Of a DNA stretch of 64,000 nucleotides, positions 33,380 to 42,274 are shown piece after piece. How positions within the stretch are numbered: the first letter of the stretch is position 1; the number at the start of each line of letters is the position of its first letter. The notes beneath the pieces are model-generated. The model did not search any database. It was given only the letters and a program-made list of their open reading frames with translations, and was not told the DNA's origin. The DNA comes from Marinovum algicola (lineage in GTDB: Bacteria; Pseudomonadota; Alphaproteobacteria; Rhodobacterales; Rhodobacteraceae), in the NCBI RefSeq assembly GCF_900109145.1, contig NZ_FNYY01000015.1, positions 62,001 to 126,000 of the forward strand. Direction: 5' to 3'. A program made the translations under genes and the position numbers.

Positions 33380-34459
33380 ATGCTCGACACCGCCGCAACG
33401 CCGCATATCGTCTTTGATCAGATCACCAAGTCCTATGGCGCGGCCCAGGTCGTGCCGCCGCTCGATCTGACCATCAACAAAGGCGAATTCATTGTCCTTG
33501 TCGGCCCCTCGGGCTGTGGCAAGACGACCACCCTGCGCATGCTCGCCGGGCTGGAAACCGTAACCAGCGGCCAGGTGCATATTGCCGGCGCAGACCTGAC
33601 CCACGCCCGCCCCGGCGAACGCGACTGCGCCATGGTGTTTCAGAACTACGCGCTTTACCCGCATATGAGCGTGCGCGAGAATATCGGCTACGCCATGAAG
33701 GTGCATGGCACCCCGAAAGCCGAGATCGACGCCCGGGTCGACGAGGCCGCCCAGCTTCTGGGGCTGGAACCTTACCTCGACCGCAAGCCGCGCAATCTCT
33801 CGGGCGGGCAGCGCCAGCGGGTCGCCATCGGCCGGCCGCTGGTGCGCCATCCGCAGGTCTTTCTGTTCGACGAACCGCTGTCCAACCTCGACGCCAAACT
33901 GCGCGTGGAAATGCGCACCGAAATCAAGCTGTTGCAGAAGCGCCTTGGCACCACCGCCGTCTATGTCACCCATGATCAGGTCGAAGCCATGACCATGGCC
34001 GACCGCGTCGTGGTGATGCGCGCCGGGGTGATCGAACAGGTGGATGCGCCGATCCGGCTTTACGAGGAACCGGCCAACCGCTTTGTCGCCAATTTCATCG
34101 GCTCGCCGGCGATGAATTTCTTCGAGGTCGCCACCCGCGACGGCGCCGCCTGGCTCGATGGTCAGCGCCTGCCGCTATCGTCCGAGGCTTTCGCCCGCAC
34201 CGGCGCCCGCGAACGTGTCACGCTCGGCATTCGGCCCGAACATATGGACGGCGGCGACCAGCCCGAAGCGCTCACCCTGCGCTGCGACACGCTGGAGCCT
34301 CTGGGCGCCCATACACTTGTGCTGGGCCACATCGGCGGGGACAAGGTCGTGGCCCAAGTCGCGCCGCGCTTTCCGGCGGAACCGGGCCGCGACTGCACCG
34401 TGCAGGTCGATATGAGCAAGGCGCATTTCTTCGACATCGACACCGAGACAAGGCTTTGA
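33380..34459 (+). CDS. Carbohydrate ABC transporter ATPase (MalK/UgpC type)
   Basis: A 359-residue ATPase of the MalK/UgpC/SmoK class. Walker A is GPSGCGKTT (residues 42-50), the signature LSGGQRQRVAIGRPL, Walker B VFLFDEPLSNLD, and the switch histidine VTHDQVEAMT. After residue 235 comes the C-terminal OB-fold (TOBE) domain with MNFFEV and GIRPEHM. GAGGAGA precedes the start. It drives the importer formed by the two preceding permeases. Its stop overlaps the ATG of the FGGY kinase (TGATG), linking transport to phosphorylation. Confidence 0.93.
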   Translation: MLDTAATPHIVFDQITKSYGAAQVVPPLDLTINKGEFIVLVGPSGCGKTTTLRMLAGLETVTSGQVHIAGADLTHARPGERDCAMVFQNYALYPHMSVRENIGYAMKVHGTPKAEIDARVDEAAQLLGLEPYLDRKPRNLSGGQRQRVAIGRPLVRHPQVFLFDEPLSNLDAKLRVEMRTEIKLLQKRLGTTAVYVTHDQVEAMTMADRVVVMRAGVIEQVDAPIRLYEEPANRFVANFIGSPAMNFFEVATRDGAAWLDGQRLPLSSEAFARTGARERVTLGIRPEHMDGGDQPEALTLRCDTLEPLGAHTLVLGHIGGDKVVAQVAPRFPAEPGRDCTVQVDMSKAHFFDIDTETRL

Positions 34460-35949
34460 TGACCCGCGATCTCTATCTTGCGATTGACGTCGGCACCGGC
34501 GGCTTGCGCGCCGCCCTGGTGGGCCGCGACGGGCGCATCCTGGCACTGAGCCACCGCGAGCACGAGCAGATCGTGCCGCAATTCGGCTGGTCCGAGCAGC
34601 GGCCCGCCGATTGGTGGGCGGGCACCCGCGCGGTGGTGCGCGCGGTGCTGGATGAAGTCGACGCTGCCGCCAGCCGCGTCGCCGCAATCTGCACCTGCGG
34701 CCAGATGCATGGCACGGTGCTGATCGACGACGCCGGCGCGCTGACCCGCGATACCGTGCCGTTATGGAACGACAAGCGCACCGCGCCGCAGGTCGCGGGT
34801 TTTGCCGCCCGGACGGATCCGGCCGAGGTGCTGCGCCTGACCGCCAATCTGCCCGCCACCGCCTGGCCGGCCTTCAAACTGGCCTGGCTGGCCGAAAACG
34901 ATCCGCAGGCGCTGGCCCGCGCCAGCAGCGTGCTGATGCCCAAGGACTGGATCAACTTCTGCCTTACCGGCCGCTGCGCGCAGGATGTGACCGAGGCCTC
35001 GCTGTCCTTCCTGATGGACTGCCGCACCCGCAAATGGTCGGACGAGATGTGCGCGCTGACCGGCGTCGACCGCGCGCTTCTGCCCGATCTGCATGCGCCG
35101 CAGGACATCCTCGGCCCGCTCCTGCCGCAGGTTGCCGCCGAACTGGGGCTCTCGGCCGATATCCCGGTGCTGGTCGGCGCCGGCGATTATCCCCTGGCGC
35201 TCACCGGCTCTGGCGTGATCGCGCCTGGCATGGGCTCGGATGTCACCGGCACCTCGACGATCATCACCCTGATGCATGACGCACCGGTGATCGACCCCGA
35301 AATTTCCAATGTGCTCTCGGCCAGCGGCGCCTGGGGCGCGATGACGTTGCTCGATGCGGGCGGCGATGCCGTCCGCTGGGCGCGCCGGGCCTTTCACGGC
35401 AATGCCCGCAGCTATGCCGAGATCGCCGCCGACGCCGAGGCGGCGAACCCCGGCGCCGACAAGCTGTTTTTCCTGCCCTATCTCTCGGGCGAGCGCCATC
35501 ACCCGGGCTCGCGGGCGCAGTTCTTTGGCCTGACCGCCGGCCATGGCCTGCCCGAATTGCACCGCGCGGTGCTCGAAGGGGTGGCGCTCGCCATGCGCCT
35601 CCGGCTGGACGGGTTGCAGGGCGATGCCGGTCGCCCGGAGCGCATCGTGGCCGCCAGCGGCGGCGCGAAAAACGCGCTCTGGCTCAGGATCAAGGCCAGC
35701 ATGTTCGGCGTGCCCTACCTGGTGCCCGAAGAGCTGGAATGCGGCGTGGTGGGCGCGGCAATGCTGATGGCGACGGCCACCGGCGATGCGCCCGATCTCG
35801 CCCACGCCGCCCGCCGCATGGTGCGCTACGCCCATGAGATTGCCCCCGATCCGGGCTGGGCCGACACCTACAATCGCATGGCACCGGTCTTTCATCGGCT
35901 GTACCACACGGCCAATGACATCTATCCGGAGCTGGACAACCTGCCATGA
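34459..35949 (+). CDS. FGGY family carbohydrate kinase (xylulokinase-like)
   Basis: A 496-residue ATP-dependent sugar kinase of the FGGY family, most like xylulokinase. The N-terminal phosphate-binding motif is YLAIDVGTGGLRAALV. The substrate-side motif is CTCGQMHGTVLI. VGAGDYPLALTGSG carries the catalytic Asp, and VAASGGAKNALWLRIKASMFGVP is the C-terminal ATP-binding segment. It starts inside the ABC ATPase stop (TGATG) and ends by ATGA overlap with the HAD gene. It should phosphorylate the imported, possibly isomerised or oxidised, sugar. The exact substrate (xylulose, ribulose, erythrulose or another ketose) is open. Confidence 0.86.
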   Translation: MTRDLYLAIDVGTGGLRAALVGRDGRILALSHREHEQIVPQFGWSEQRPADWWAGTRAVVRAVLDEVDAAASRVAAICTCGQMHGTVLIDDAGALTRDTVPLWNDKRTAPQVAGFAARTDPAEVLRLTANLPATAWPAFKLAWLAENDPQALARASSVLMPKDWINFCLTGRCAQDVTEASLSFLMDCRTRKWSDEMCALTGVDRALLPDLHAPQDILGPLLPQVAAELGLSADIPVLVGAGDYPLALTGSGVIAPGMGSDVTGTSTIITLMHDAPVIDPEISNVLSASGAWGAMTLLDAGGDAVRWARRAFHGNARSYAEIAADAEAANPGADKLFFLPYLSGERHHPGSRAQFFGLTAGHGLPELHRAVLEGVALAMRLRLDGLQGDAGRPERIVAASGGAKNALWLRIKASMFGVPYLVPEELECGVVGAAMLMATATGDAPDLAHAARRMVRYAHEIAPDPGWADTYNRMAPVFHRLYHTANDIYPELDNLP

Positions 35950-36608
35950 GCACCCCGACACGCGCCATCCTGTGGGACATGGACGGCACCCTGATCGACA
36001 GCGAACCGGCACATGAGGCGGCCTTTGACAGCGCCCTGCGCGAGACCGGCCTGACCGTGCCCGAGAGCCTGCACGCCGACCTTCTGGGCGCCAGCGGCGA
36101 CACGGTCTTTGCCGCGCTGCAAGAGGCCACCGGCACACCGCTTTCGCTGGCCGACTGGACCCGGCTCAAACATCGCCACTTCGAACATCACGCCCGCGCC
36201 ATCACCCGCCTGCCCGCCGCCGCATTGGCCGAGCGGCTGGCGGCGCGCGGCGTGCCGATGGCGCTGGTGTCCAATTCCACCGCCGAAGAAGTGGCGTTCT
36301 GCCTGCGAACCACCGGCCTCGACACGCTGCTGACCACCATCGTCACCCGCGCCGACGTGTCCCAGGGCAAACCGGCACCCGAGGGCTATCTGCTTGCCGC
36401 CCGGCGCCTGGGTGTGGCGCCGCAACAATGTCTTGTCGTCGAAGACAGCCCGACCGGCGCCGCCGCCGGCTGTGCCGCCGGCATGCAGGTGATCTATCAT
36501 CCGCAGTTTCCCGACCCTTCCCCGCCACCGGGCGCGCGCTATGTCGCCCCCGACCAGCCGCCGGTGCCGCTGATCGAAACATTTCTGACCCAGAAGGACC
36601 CCTTATGA
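35946..36608 (+). CDS. HAD-superfamily phosphatase or phosphomutase (beta-phosphoglucomutase-like)
   Basis: A 220-residue HAD subfamily IA enzyme. The nucleophile motif is WDMDGTLIDSE (Asp11, Asp13), motif II is LVSNSTAEEV, motif III KPAPEGYLLAARRLGV with Lys, and motif IV VVEDSPTGAAAG. A helical cap lies at about residues 15-85. Family members are sugar phosphatases or beta-phosphoglucomutases; these motifs do not separate the two. It overlaps both neighbours by four bases, so it belongs to the sugar operon. Confidence 0.82.
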   Translation: MSTPTRAILWDMDGTLIDSEPAHEAAFDSALRETGLTVPESLHADLLGASGDTVFAALQEATGTPLSLADWTRLKHRHFEHHARAITRLPAAALAERLAARGVPMALVSNSTAEEVAFCLRTTGLDTLLTTIVTRADVSQGKPAPEGYLLAARRLGVAPQQCLVVEDSPTGAAAGCAAGMQVIYHPQFPDPSPPPGARYVAPDQPPVPLIETFLTQKDPL

Positions 36609-37435
36609 CCGACATCCGCCAACTCCCCCTCAACGACGACCGCCACCTGCCGCAACTGGGCATCGGCGTCTGGCAGATCGACGATGCCACCACTCCCGGC
36701 GTGGTCAGCACCGCCGTCGAACTGGGTGTGCGGCTGATCGACGGCGCCTTCATCTATGGCAACGAAGCCAGCATGGGCGAAGGCATCCGCCAGGCCCTGG
36801 TGTCGCGCGACGCGCTTTTTGTCACCTCCAAGGTGTGGAACGCCGATCAGGGCTATGACAGCGCCCGCGCCGCCATCGACGGCAGTCTCGGGCGGATCGG
36901 GCTCGATTACCTCGACCTCGCACTGATCCACTGGCCTTGCCCGGCGCGTGATCAATATGTCGAGACATGGCGCGCGCTGATCGACGCCCGTGCGGCCGGC
37001 AAGGTCCGCTCGATCGGGGTGTCGAACTTCAACCCCGACCACCTCGACCGGCTGATCGACGAGACCGGCGTCACCCCGGCGGTCAATCAGATCGAGATCA
37101 ACCCGCGGTTCCAGAACGCCGGGGTGCGCGCCGCCAATGACGCGCGCGGCATCGTATCCCAGGCCTGGACGCCCCTGGGCAATGGCAAGTCCTTCGACGC
37201 TCCCGCCATCCGCGAGGCCGCCGCGCGCAGCGGCAAGAGCCCGGCGCAGGTGATCCTGCGCTGGCATGTCCAGCTGGGTCATTCGGTGATCCCGCGTTCG
37301 ACCAAGCGGGACCATCTGGCCAGCAATCTCGACGTGATGGATTTCGAGCTGACCGGGGCCGAGATGGCCGCCGTCGCCGCGCTGGAGGCCGGCGCGCGGT
37401 GCGGGCCGGATCCGGAAAGCTTCGAGGCCGAGTGA
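36605..37435 (+). CDS. Aldo/keto reductase
   Basis: A 276-residue NADPH-type aldo/keto reductase, about 40 residues shorter than eukaryotic members but normal for the bacterial 2,5-diketogluconate reductase class. The catalytic tetrad is present: Asp46 (RLIDGAFIY), Tyr51, Lys76 (FVTSKVW) and His109 (ALIHWP). SIGVSNF and NQIEINP are family landmarks, and IPRSTKRDHLASNL binds the cofactor phosphate. In most relatives the residue after the catalytic Asp is Thr; here it is Gly. It is the last gene of the ABC/kinase operon, overlapping the HAD gene by four bases, and probably reduces or oxidises the imported sugar or polyol. Confidence 0.88.
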   Translation: MTDIRQLPLNDDRHLPQLGIGVWQIDDATTPGVVSTAVELGVRLIDGAFIYGNEASMGEGIRQALVSRDALFVTSKVWNADQGYDSARAAIDGSLGRIGLDYLDLALIHWPCPARDQYVETWRALIDARAAGKVRSIGVSNFNPDHLDRLIDETGVTPAVNQIEINPRFQNAGVRAANDARGIVSQAWTPLGNGKSFDAPAIREAAARSGKSPAQVILRWHVQLGHSVIPRSTKRDHLASNLDVMDFELTGAEMAAVAALEAGARCGPDPESFEAE

Positions 37436-37441
37436 GCCCCC

Positions 37442-37466
37442 GGCCGCGCCCGTTCAGGGCGCGGCC
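37442..37466. terminator. Bidirectional hairpin terminator between convergent operons
   Basis: A perfect 10-base stem (GGCCGCGCCC at 37442-37451 with 37457-37466) and a 5-base loop. It lies at the meeting point of the sugar operon and the convergent amidohydrolase operon, overlapping the last codons of the racemase gene. Confidence 0.62.
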
Positions 37467-38176
37467 ACGCAGGGCACCGTGCGCTCCCGCTCCGTGCCGC
37501 CGGCATAGGCGCCCGCCGGCGAGGTTTTCAACCCGGCCGCCACCAGTGCCTCGGCCAGGGTCACTGCACAGGTCACCCCGTCGATCACCGGCAGGCCGAA
37601 GCGCCGCGCCAACCGGTCGTTCAGGTCTGCCATGCCGGCACATCCGAGCACGATGGCATCGGCCCGATCCTCCGAGATCGCCGCAGCGATCTCGGAGGCG
37701 ATACGTGTCTCGGCCCGGGCCGGATGGGTCTCGAGCTCGAGCACCGGCACGTCTGTGGCCCGCACCCCGACGCAGCGCCGGGCCAGCCCGTAGCGGTCGA
37801 GGTTGTCCTCGAGCCCCGGCACCGACCGCGCCAGGGTGGTGACCACGGCAAACCGCGTGGCGATCATCGTCGCGGCGTGAAACCCCGCCTCGCCGATCCC
37901 GATCACCGGCCCGTCAAAGACACAGCGCAGCGCATCGACGCCGGTGTCGTCGAAACAGGCCACCACAACCGCATCGACATCCGGGTGCCGCCGCGCCACC
38001 TCGAGCAGCCCCTGCTGGCTGCGCGCGACATCAAGGAAACCCTGGATGCTTTCGGGGCCGATGTCGGGCTGGGTGGCAATGATCTCGGTGCCCGGCCGCG
38101 CCACCCGGCGCGCGGCGGTGGCGATCTTGGCGGTCATGGCGCGGGTGGTGTTGGGGTTGATGACAAGCAGCCTCAT
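37454..38176 (-). CDS. Asp/Glu/hydantoin racemase (HyuE-like)
   Basis: A 240-residue member of the Asp/Glu/hydantoin racemase superfamily. Unlike the paralogue at 3642-4340 it keeps both catalytic cysteines: Cys74 (VVACFDDTG) and Cys179 (IVLGCAGM). The N-terminus LLVINPNTT is the standard family start. ATG at 38176 overlaps the stop of the amidohydrolase gene (ATGA). Hydantoin and allantoin racemases typically sit with amidohydrolases, as here. It is the last gene of the long minus-strand operon and could racemise a hydantoin-, allantoin- or amino-acid-type intermediate. Confidence 0.85.
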   Translation of the reverse strand: MRLLVINPNTTRAMTAKIATAARRVARPGTEIIATQPDIGPESIQGFLDVARSQQGLLEVARRHPDVDAVVVACFDDTGVDALRCVFDGPVIGIGEAGFHAATMIATRFAVVTTLARSVPGLEDNLDRYGLARRCVGVRATDVPVLELETHPARAETRIASEIAAAISEDRADAIVLGCAGMADLNDRLARRFGLPVIDGVTCAVTLAEALVAAGLKTSPAGAYAGGTERERTVPCVAAP

Positions 38177-39615
38177 GTCGCGGGCCTTTCTTCGGGAGAT
38201 CTTGCAGAGCGCCACAGCCGGGCGGGTTCGTCGCGCAAGCCGGTCAGCCCGGCGTCGCGGATGGCGCGGTCGGCCGCCTCGGTTGCCTCTGCCAGCACCG
38301 TCTCCGGGTCCAGCGTTTGCGACCGGCGCTCGCGCAACACGACGCGGCCGTTGACCAACACGGTCTCGACATCGGCGGCATTGGCGAAATGGGTCACCGC
38401 ATGCAGCGGCATGGCCTGCGGCGTCAGATGCGGTTTGCCCATGTCGATCAGCACCACATCGGCTTTCTTGCCGACCTCCAGCGAGCCGAGATCATCCGCG
38501 CGGCCCAGCGCGCGGGCGGCATCGATGGTGGCCATCTCCAGCACCTTGCCCGGCGGCAGGACCGTCGGGTCGCGGAAGTGGCGGCGGTGATAATGCATCG
38601 CCTGCGCCATGTGGCGGAACATGTCATAGCCCCGGTCCGGTGCGGCGGCGTCGGAGCCGAGCGCCACGGTGATGCCCCGGTCGATCATCTCAGGCGCCGG
38701 GCAGCGGCCGAAGATCGACATGATGGCGCTGGGGTTATGGGCCACGGCGGTGCCGGTCTCTTGCAGTGCCTCGATGTCCTCTTCGGTCAGATCGACGCAA
38801 TGCGACAGGAGGGCATGCGGCCCCAGCAGCCCCAGCGCGCGGGCATAGGCAATGGTGCCGTCGCGGTGGCCGTCCTGGGTGAGCAGCACGTCATGCCGGG
38901 CGCGCAGGTCGCAGACCGCTTCGGTCATCCGCCGCACCTCGGCTTCGGGCACCTCCCCCCGGTCGTCGCTGCCATAGACCGGCATGACGAGGCAGACGCC
39001 GGTGCCGGCATCCAGCAGATCGTCATGCGCCGCGATCAGCGCCTCGCTGACCTCGAGCTGTCGCACGAAACCGACCGCGACGGGCGCGCCGTCCGGCCCG
39101 TGATAGGGCAGCGGAAACGGCGGCCGGTTCGGACCCACCGCCAGCACCGTGCGAAGGCCCGCATCGCGGGTGGCGGCGCAATGGGCGGCGCCAAAGGCCG
39201 GGTCGTCGGTGCGATAGATATCGGCGCCACCGCCCAGCAGGGTGACACAGGTGGTCACCCCGCCCATCAGCCGCTCGAGCAGCGAGAGCCGCGCTTCGGC
39301 GGCCCAGAAGCCGGGCCCGGTCGGGCCGGTATAAAGCCGCGCGCAGGCGTCGAACCAGGTCGAGACATCGCCGGCCCCCAAGGCCCGCACCAACCCGTGA
39401 CCGGCATGGGAATGACAGTCGATCAGGCCGGGAATGGCCACCCTGCCCCGCGCCTCGATCACCTCGCCCGCCCGGTCGGCCAGCGGCGCCAATTCGGCGT
39501 CGGGTCCGATGGCGGTGATCCGGTCGGCCTCGATGGCGATGGCGGCATCCTCAATCACCCTTCGGTCGGCATCGACGGTCAGCGCGGTGACATGGCGGAT
39601 CAGGATATCGGTCAT
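38173..39615 (-). CDS. Amidohydrolase, TrzN/SsnA-like (N-heterocycle aminohydrolase family)
   Basis: A 480-residue metal-dependent amidohydrolase of the aminohydrolase/deaminase branch. The metal motif is LIDCHSHAGHG (His68, His70). Further ligands are LTQDGHRDGT, LSHCVDLTEEDI and LGSDAAAPDRGYDMF. The fold ends with the small beta-sandwich that also uses the N-terminus (LGSLEVGKKADVVLID). Relatives act on guanine, 8-oxoguanine, S-adenosylhomocysteine or triazines. It overlaps both neighbours by four bases. An N-heterocycle or cyclic amide substrate is likely; the exact compound is not known. Confidence 0.82.
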   Translation of the reverse strand: MTDILIRHVTALTVDADRRVIEDAAIAIEADRITAIGPDAELAPLADRAGEVIEARGRVAIPGLIDCHSHAGHGLVRALGAGDVSTWFDACARLYTGPTGPGFWAAEARLSLLERLMGGVTTCVTLLGGGADIYRTDDPAFGAAHCAATRDAGLRTVLAVGPNRPPFPLPYHGPDGAPVAVGFVRQLEVSEALIAAHDDLLDAGTGVCLVMPVYGSDDRGEVPEAEVRRMTEAVCDLRARHDVLLTQDGHRDGTIAYARALGLLGPHALLSHCVDLTEEDIEALQETGTAVAHNPSAIMSIFGRCPAPEMIDRGITVALGSDAAAPDRGYDMFRHMAQAMHYHRRHFRDPTVLPPGKVLEMATIDAARALGRADDLGSLEVGKKADVVLIDMGKPHLTPQAMPLHAVTHFANAADVETVLVNGRVVLRERRSQTLDPETVLAEATEAADRAIRDAGLTGLRDEPARLWRSARSPEERPAT

Positions 39616-41084
39616 GCCGGCGCCTTTCGCAGCGGGTAGGAGGCGGGGAAGATCTCGTCCAGCGGCGGATGGCCGAAGGTGCGGTCGGGGTATTGCGCCT
39701 TCATCGCGTCGAACCGCTGCTGCGCGCCCGCGCGCAGGGCGTCATGGTCGACGCCGGGGATGGCGCCATCCTCCATCACCGTGCGGCCCTCGATCACCAC
39801 CGTCCGCACATCGCGGCCCGAGCCGTTGAGCATCAGTGTCTGGATCGGATCGATCACCTGCCCCATGGCCGGATCATCGAGCCCGATGACGGTGATATCC
39901 GCCCGCGCGCCGGGGCGCAGCCGGCCCAGATCGTCGCGGCCCAGCGCCCTGGCGCCGCCCAGGGTCGCCGCGTCATAGAGATCGGCGGCGCTGACGGCGC
40001 CAGCGGCGCGGCGCGCCAGCCGCGCGGTGATCAGCCCGATCTGCATGTTGAGGATCATGTCGGGCGGATGGGTGTCGGTGCCCATGCCGATGGTCAGCCC
40101 GGCGTCGCGATAGGCGGCGAAATTGTCCATCGCCGTGCCGCCCCGCGCCATCACCAACGGGCAATGCGCCAGCGCCGCGCCGCTTTCGGCGATGATCTCC
40201 AGATCGGGCGCCTCATGGGTCATGCCGTTGCGCCCCGCCAGATAGGTCAGATGCGGCAGGATCGCGCGCGGCGAGAGAAAGCCGATATCGCGCAGCCATT
40301 CCGCCGGGCTGCGGCCATGCATCCGCAAAACGCTCTGATACTCGAAGGCCGACTGACAGCAATGCAGCCGCACCGGCACCTCCAGCTCGCGCACAGCCTC
40401 GGCGGTGCGCGCCAGCAGCGTCTCGGTGCAGGTCTCGATCCGGTCGGGCGCCAGCATGGTGCGGATCAGCCCGCCGCCCTGCCCCTCGAAATCGCGGCAG
40501 AAGCGCAGCGCCTCTTCCAGCCCGGACAGGCCGCGCGCCTCGTCGAAATGAAAGCCGATCTCGCCGGCGCCTTTGACGTAGGTATTGCCACTGCGATAGG
40601 CGGGGCCGAGGTAGACGCGCAGGCCCAGCTCTTCGGCTGCCGCGGCCGCGCCGGCAAATTCCTCGCGGGTCTCGCCCCATTCGCGATAGAACAGCGAGGC
40701 GATGGGCAGCGCGGTGGTGATGCCATTGGCGATCAGCCGGGTGAAGGCATAGCGTTTCTGCCAGACCAGATCCTCCGGCGAGTACATCTCGCGCGGGCCC
40801 GCCTGCATGTAGCTCTCGGGCCAGACGCGGCCCTTTTTCCAGGCCGGCTGGTTGTCGAGACCGAGGATGGTGCTGTCGAGATCCGAAAGCGCATCGAGGT
40901 CGATGAACCCCGGGCCGATCAGCGCCGCACCGCAGTCGATGCGCCGCGCCACCTCGCCGGGGAAATCATGGCCGACAAAGACGATCTCGCCGCCCTCGTA
41001 AACCACTTCGCCACGGGGCAAGAGCAGATGGCGGCCGTTTTCGTGACCGACCACCCAGTCGGCTGTCATCAGCGTGCGGTCCAT
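39612..41084 (-). CDS. Chlorohydrolase-like amidohydrolase lacking the usual HxH motif
   Basis: A 490-residue protein with the amidohydrolase fold. Where the family has F-I-D-x-H-x-H, it reads FIDLDALSDLD (Asp62, Asp64), so the first two metal histidines are absent. The remaining metal and catalytic positions look present: His241 (VRLHCCQ), His278 (ILPHLTY) and Asp337 (GMGTDTHPPDM). I recall a subgroup called chlorohydrolase family proteins with a similar substitution, so this may be a natural variant and not decay. It joins its neighbours by a TGATG and an ATGA. The reaction is unknown; it lies between two normal-looking deaminase-type enzymes. Confidence 0.72.
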   Translation of the reverse strand: MDRTLMTADWVVGHENGRHLLLPRGEVVYEGGEIVFVGHDFPGEVARRIDCGAALIGPGFIDLDALSDLDSTILGLDNQPAWKKGRVWPESYMQAGPREMYSPEDLVWQKRYAFTRLIANGITTALPIASLFYREWGETREEFAGAAAAAEELGLRVYLGPAYRSGNTYVKGAGEIGFHFDEARGLSGLEEALRFCRDFEGQGGGLIRTMLAPDRIETCTETLLARTAEAVRELEVPVRLHCCQSAFEYQSVLRMHGRSPAEWLRDIGFLSPRAILPHLTYLAGRNGMTHEAPDLEIIAESGAALAHCPLVMARGGTAMDNFAAYRDAGLTIGMGTDTHPPDMILNMQIGLITARLARRAAGAVSAADLYDAATLGGARALGRDDLGRLRPGARADITVIGLDDPAMGQVIDPIQTLMLNGSGRDVRTVVIEGRTVMEDGAIPGVDHDALRAGAQQRFDAMKAQYPDRTFGHPPLDEIFPASYPLRKAPA

Positions 41085-42274
41085 CACGGCGCCTCCTGCA
41101 CGGCTTTGCCATCGCGCGCGACGATGCGACCGGCCTTGAGCACCAGCCGGCGCGGCGGATGCGAGACCACCGCATGGGTCACCGTCTCGGCCTCCACCAG
41201 CACCAGATCGGCGGTGCAGCCTTCGGTGATGCCATGGCCCGCCAGCCCCATGACCCGCGCCCCGGCGCCAGAGCAGCACCAGAAGGCGTGTTCGACGTCA
41301 CGGTCGGCGCGCAGGTTGTTGCGCAGGCCCAAGAGCATGGCGCGTTCCAGCATGTCGGCATTGCCATAAGGCCCCCAGGTATCGCGGATGCCGTCGGAGC
41401 CGGCGCAGAGCACCACCCCGGCGGCCCGCAGATCCTCGGCCAGCGGCACCGGGCGCGACGGCGTGGCGACGGTGGCGATATGCACCTGCGCCTCGGCCAG
41501 TTCGGCCACCAGCGCACGGGCGCGGTCGCGGTCGGGCATGCCGAGGCAGAAGGCGTGGGAAATGGTTACCCGCCCCTGCATCCCGTGGGCACGGGTGCGG
41601 TCGAGGATCATCTCCATCGAAAAGGCGCCAAGCTCGCCCGGTTCATGCAGGTGGATGTCGATCGGCTTGCCGTATTTCTCGGCCAGCGCAAAGACCGCGT
41701 CGAGCTGCCCCTTGGGATCGGCGTCGATGCCGCAGGGATCGAGCCCGCCGACCACGTCGGCCGGGCCTTGCAGCGCGCGCTCCATCAGCTCGAGCGTGCC
41801 GGGGCGCGACATCAGCCCGGATTGCGGAAAGGCGACGATCTCGATGTCGATCTGCCCGGCGAGTTCCTCACGGGTGCGGGCGACGCCCTCGATCCCCGCC
41901 AGCCCGCAATCGGTGTCGATGTCGACATGAGAGCGGATCGCCGTCGAGCCATGGCCGAGCGACAAGAGCGCCTGCCGCATCGACTGGCGGTAAGGGTCGA
42001 TGTTCCACTCCTTGCGCAGCTTGCGCTCGTTGTCGATCTTGTCGCGCAGGGAGGGTCCGGCCTGATGTTCGCGCCAGCCCATGCCCCAGAGTGACTTGTC
42101 GAGATGGGTATGCGCCTCGACCAGACCGGGCAGCGCCAGCGCGCCGCCGCAATCCTCGACCGGCAGGTCTGGGGCGGCGAGGTCTTTGCCGATGCGGGCG
42201 ATACGGCCCGCGCGGACCTCCATGTCGCAGGTCTCCTGCCCGAGCGGGCGCAGGTTCTTCAGCAGGATATCCAT
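41084..42274 (-). CDS. Cytosine deaminase-like amidohydrolase
   Basis: A 396-residue metal-dependent deaminase/hydrolase close in layout to cytosine deaminase (CodA). The metal motif is LVEAHTHLDKSLWG (His55, His57); His in IDIHLHEPGE and ISHAFCLG, and the catalytic Asp in GSDGIRDTWGPYGNADMLERA, complete the site. The GSDGIRD-W-P-N-DM stretch is typical of CodA and of isocytosine- or aminohydantoin-type relatives. The start at 42274 forms TGATG with the flavin-reductase gene. It may deaminate or open an imported pyrimidine-like ring. The exact substrate is not visible. Confidence 0.85.
   Translation of the reverse strand: MDILLKNLRPLGQETCDMEVRAGRIARIGKDLAAPDLPVEDCGGALALPGLVEAHTHLDKSLWGMGWREHQAGPSLRDKIDNERKLRKEWNIDPYRQSMRQALLSLGHGSTAIRSHVDIDTDCGLAGIEGVARTREELAGQIDIEIVAFPQSGLMSRPGTLELMERALQGPADVVGGLDPCGIDADPKGQLDAVFALAEKYGKPIDIHLHEPGELGAFSMEMILDRTRAHGMQGRVTISHAFCLGMPDRDRARALVAELAEAQVHIATVATPSRPVPLAEDLRAAGVVLCAGSDGIRDTWGPYGNADMLERAMLLGLRNNLRADRDVEHAFWCCSGAGARVMGLAGHGITEGCTADLVLVEAETVTHAVVSHPPRRLVLKAGRIVARDGKAVQEAP

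Noticed and set aside
31457-33973. 838-codon open frame on the minus strand opposite the sugar permease, binding-protein and ATPase genes
   Set aside because: It spans several unrelated real genes, shows no domain signature and has biased shadow-frame composition.
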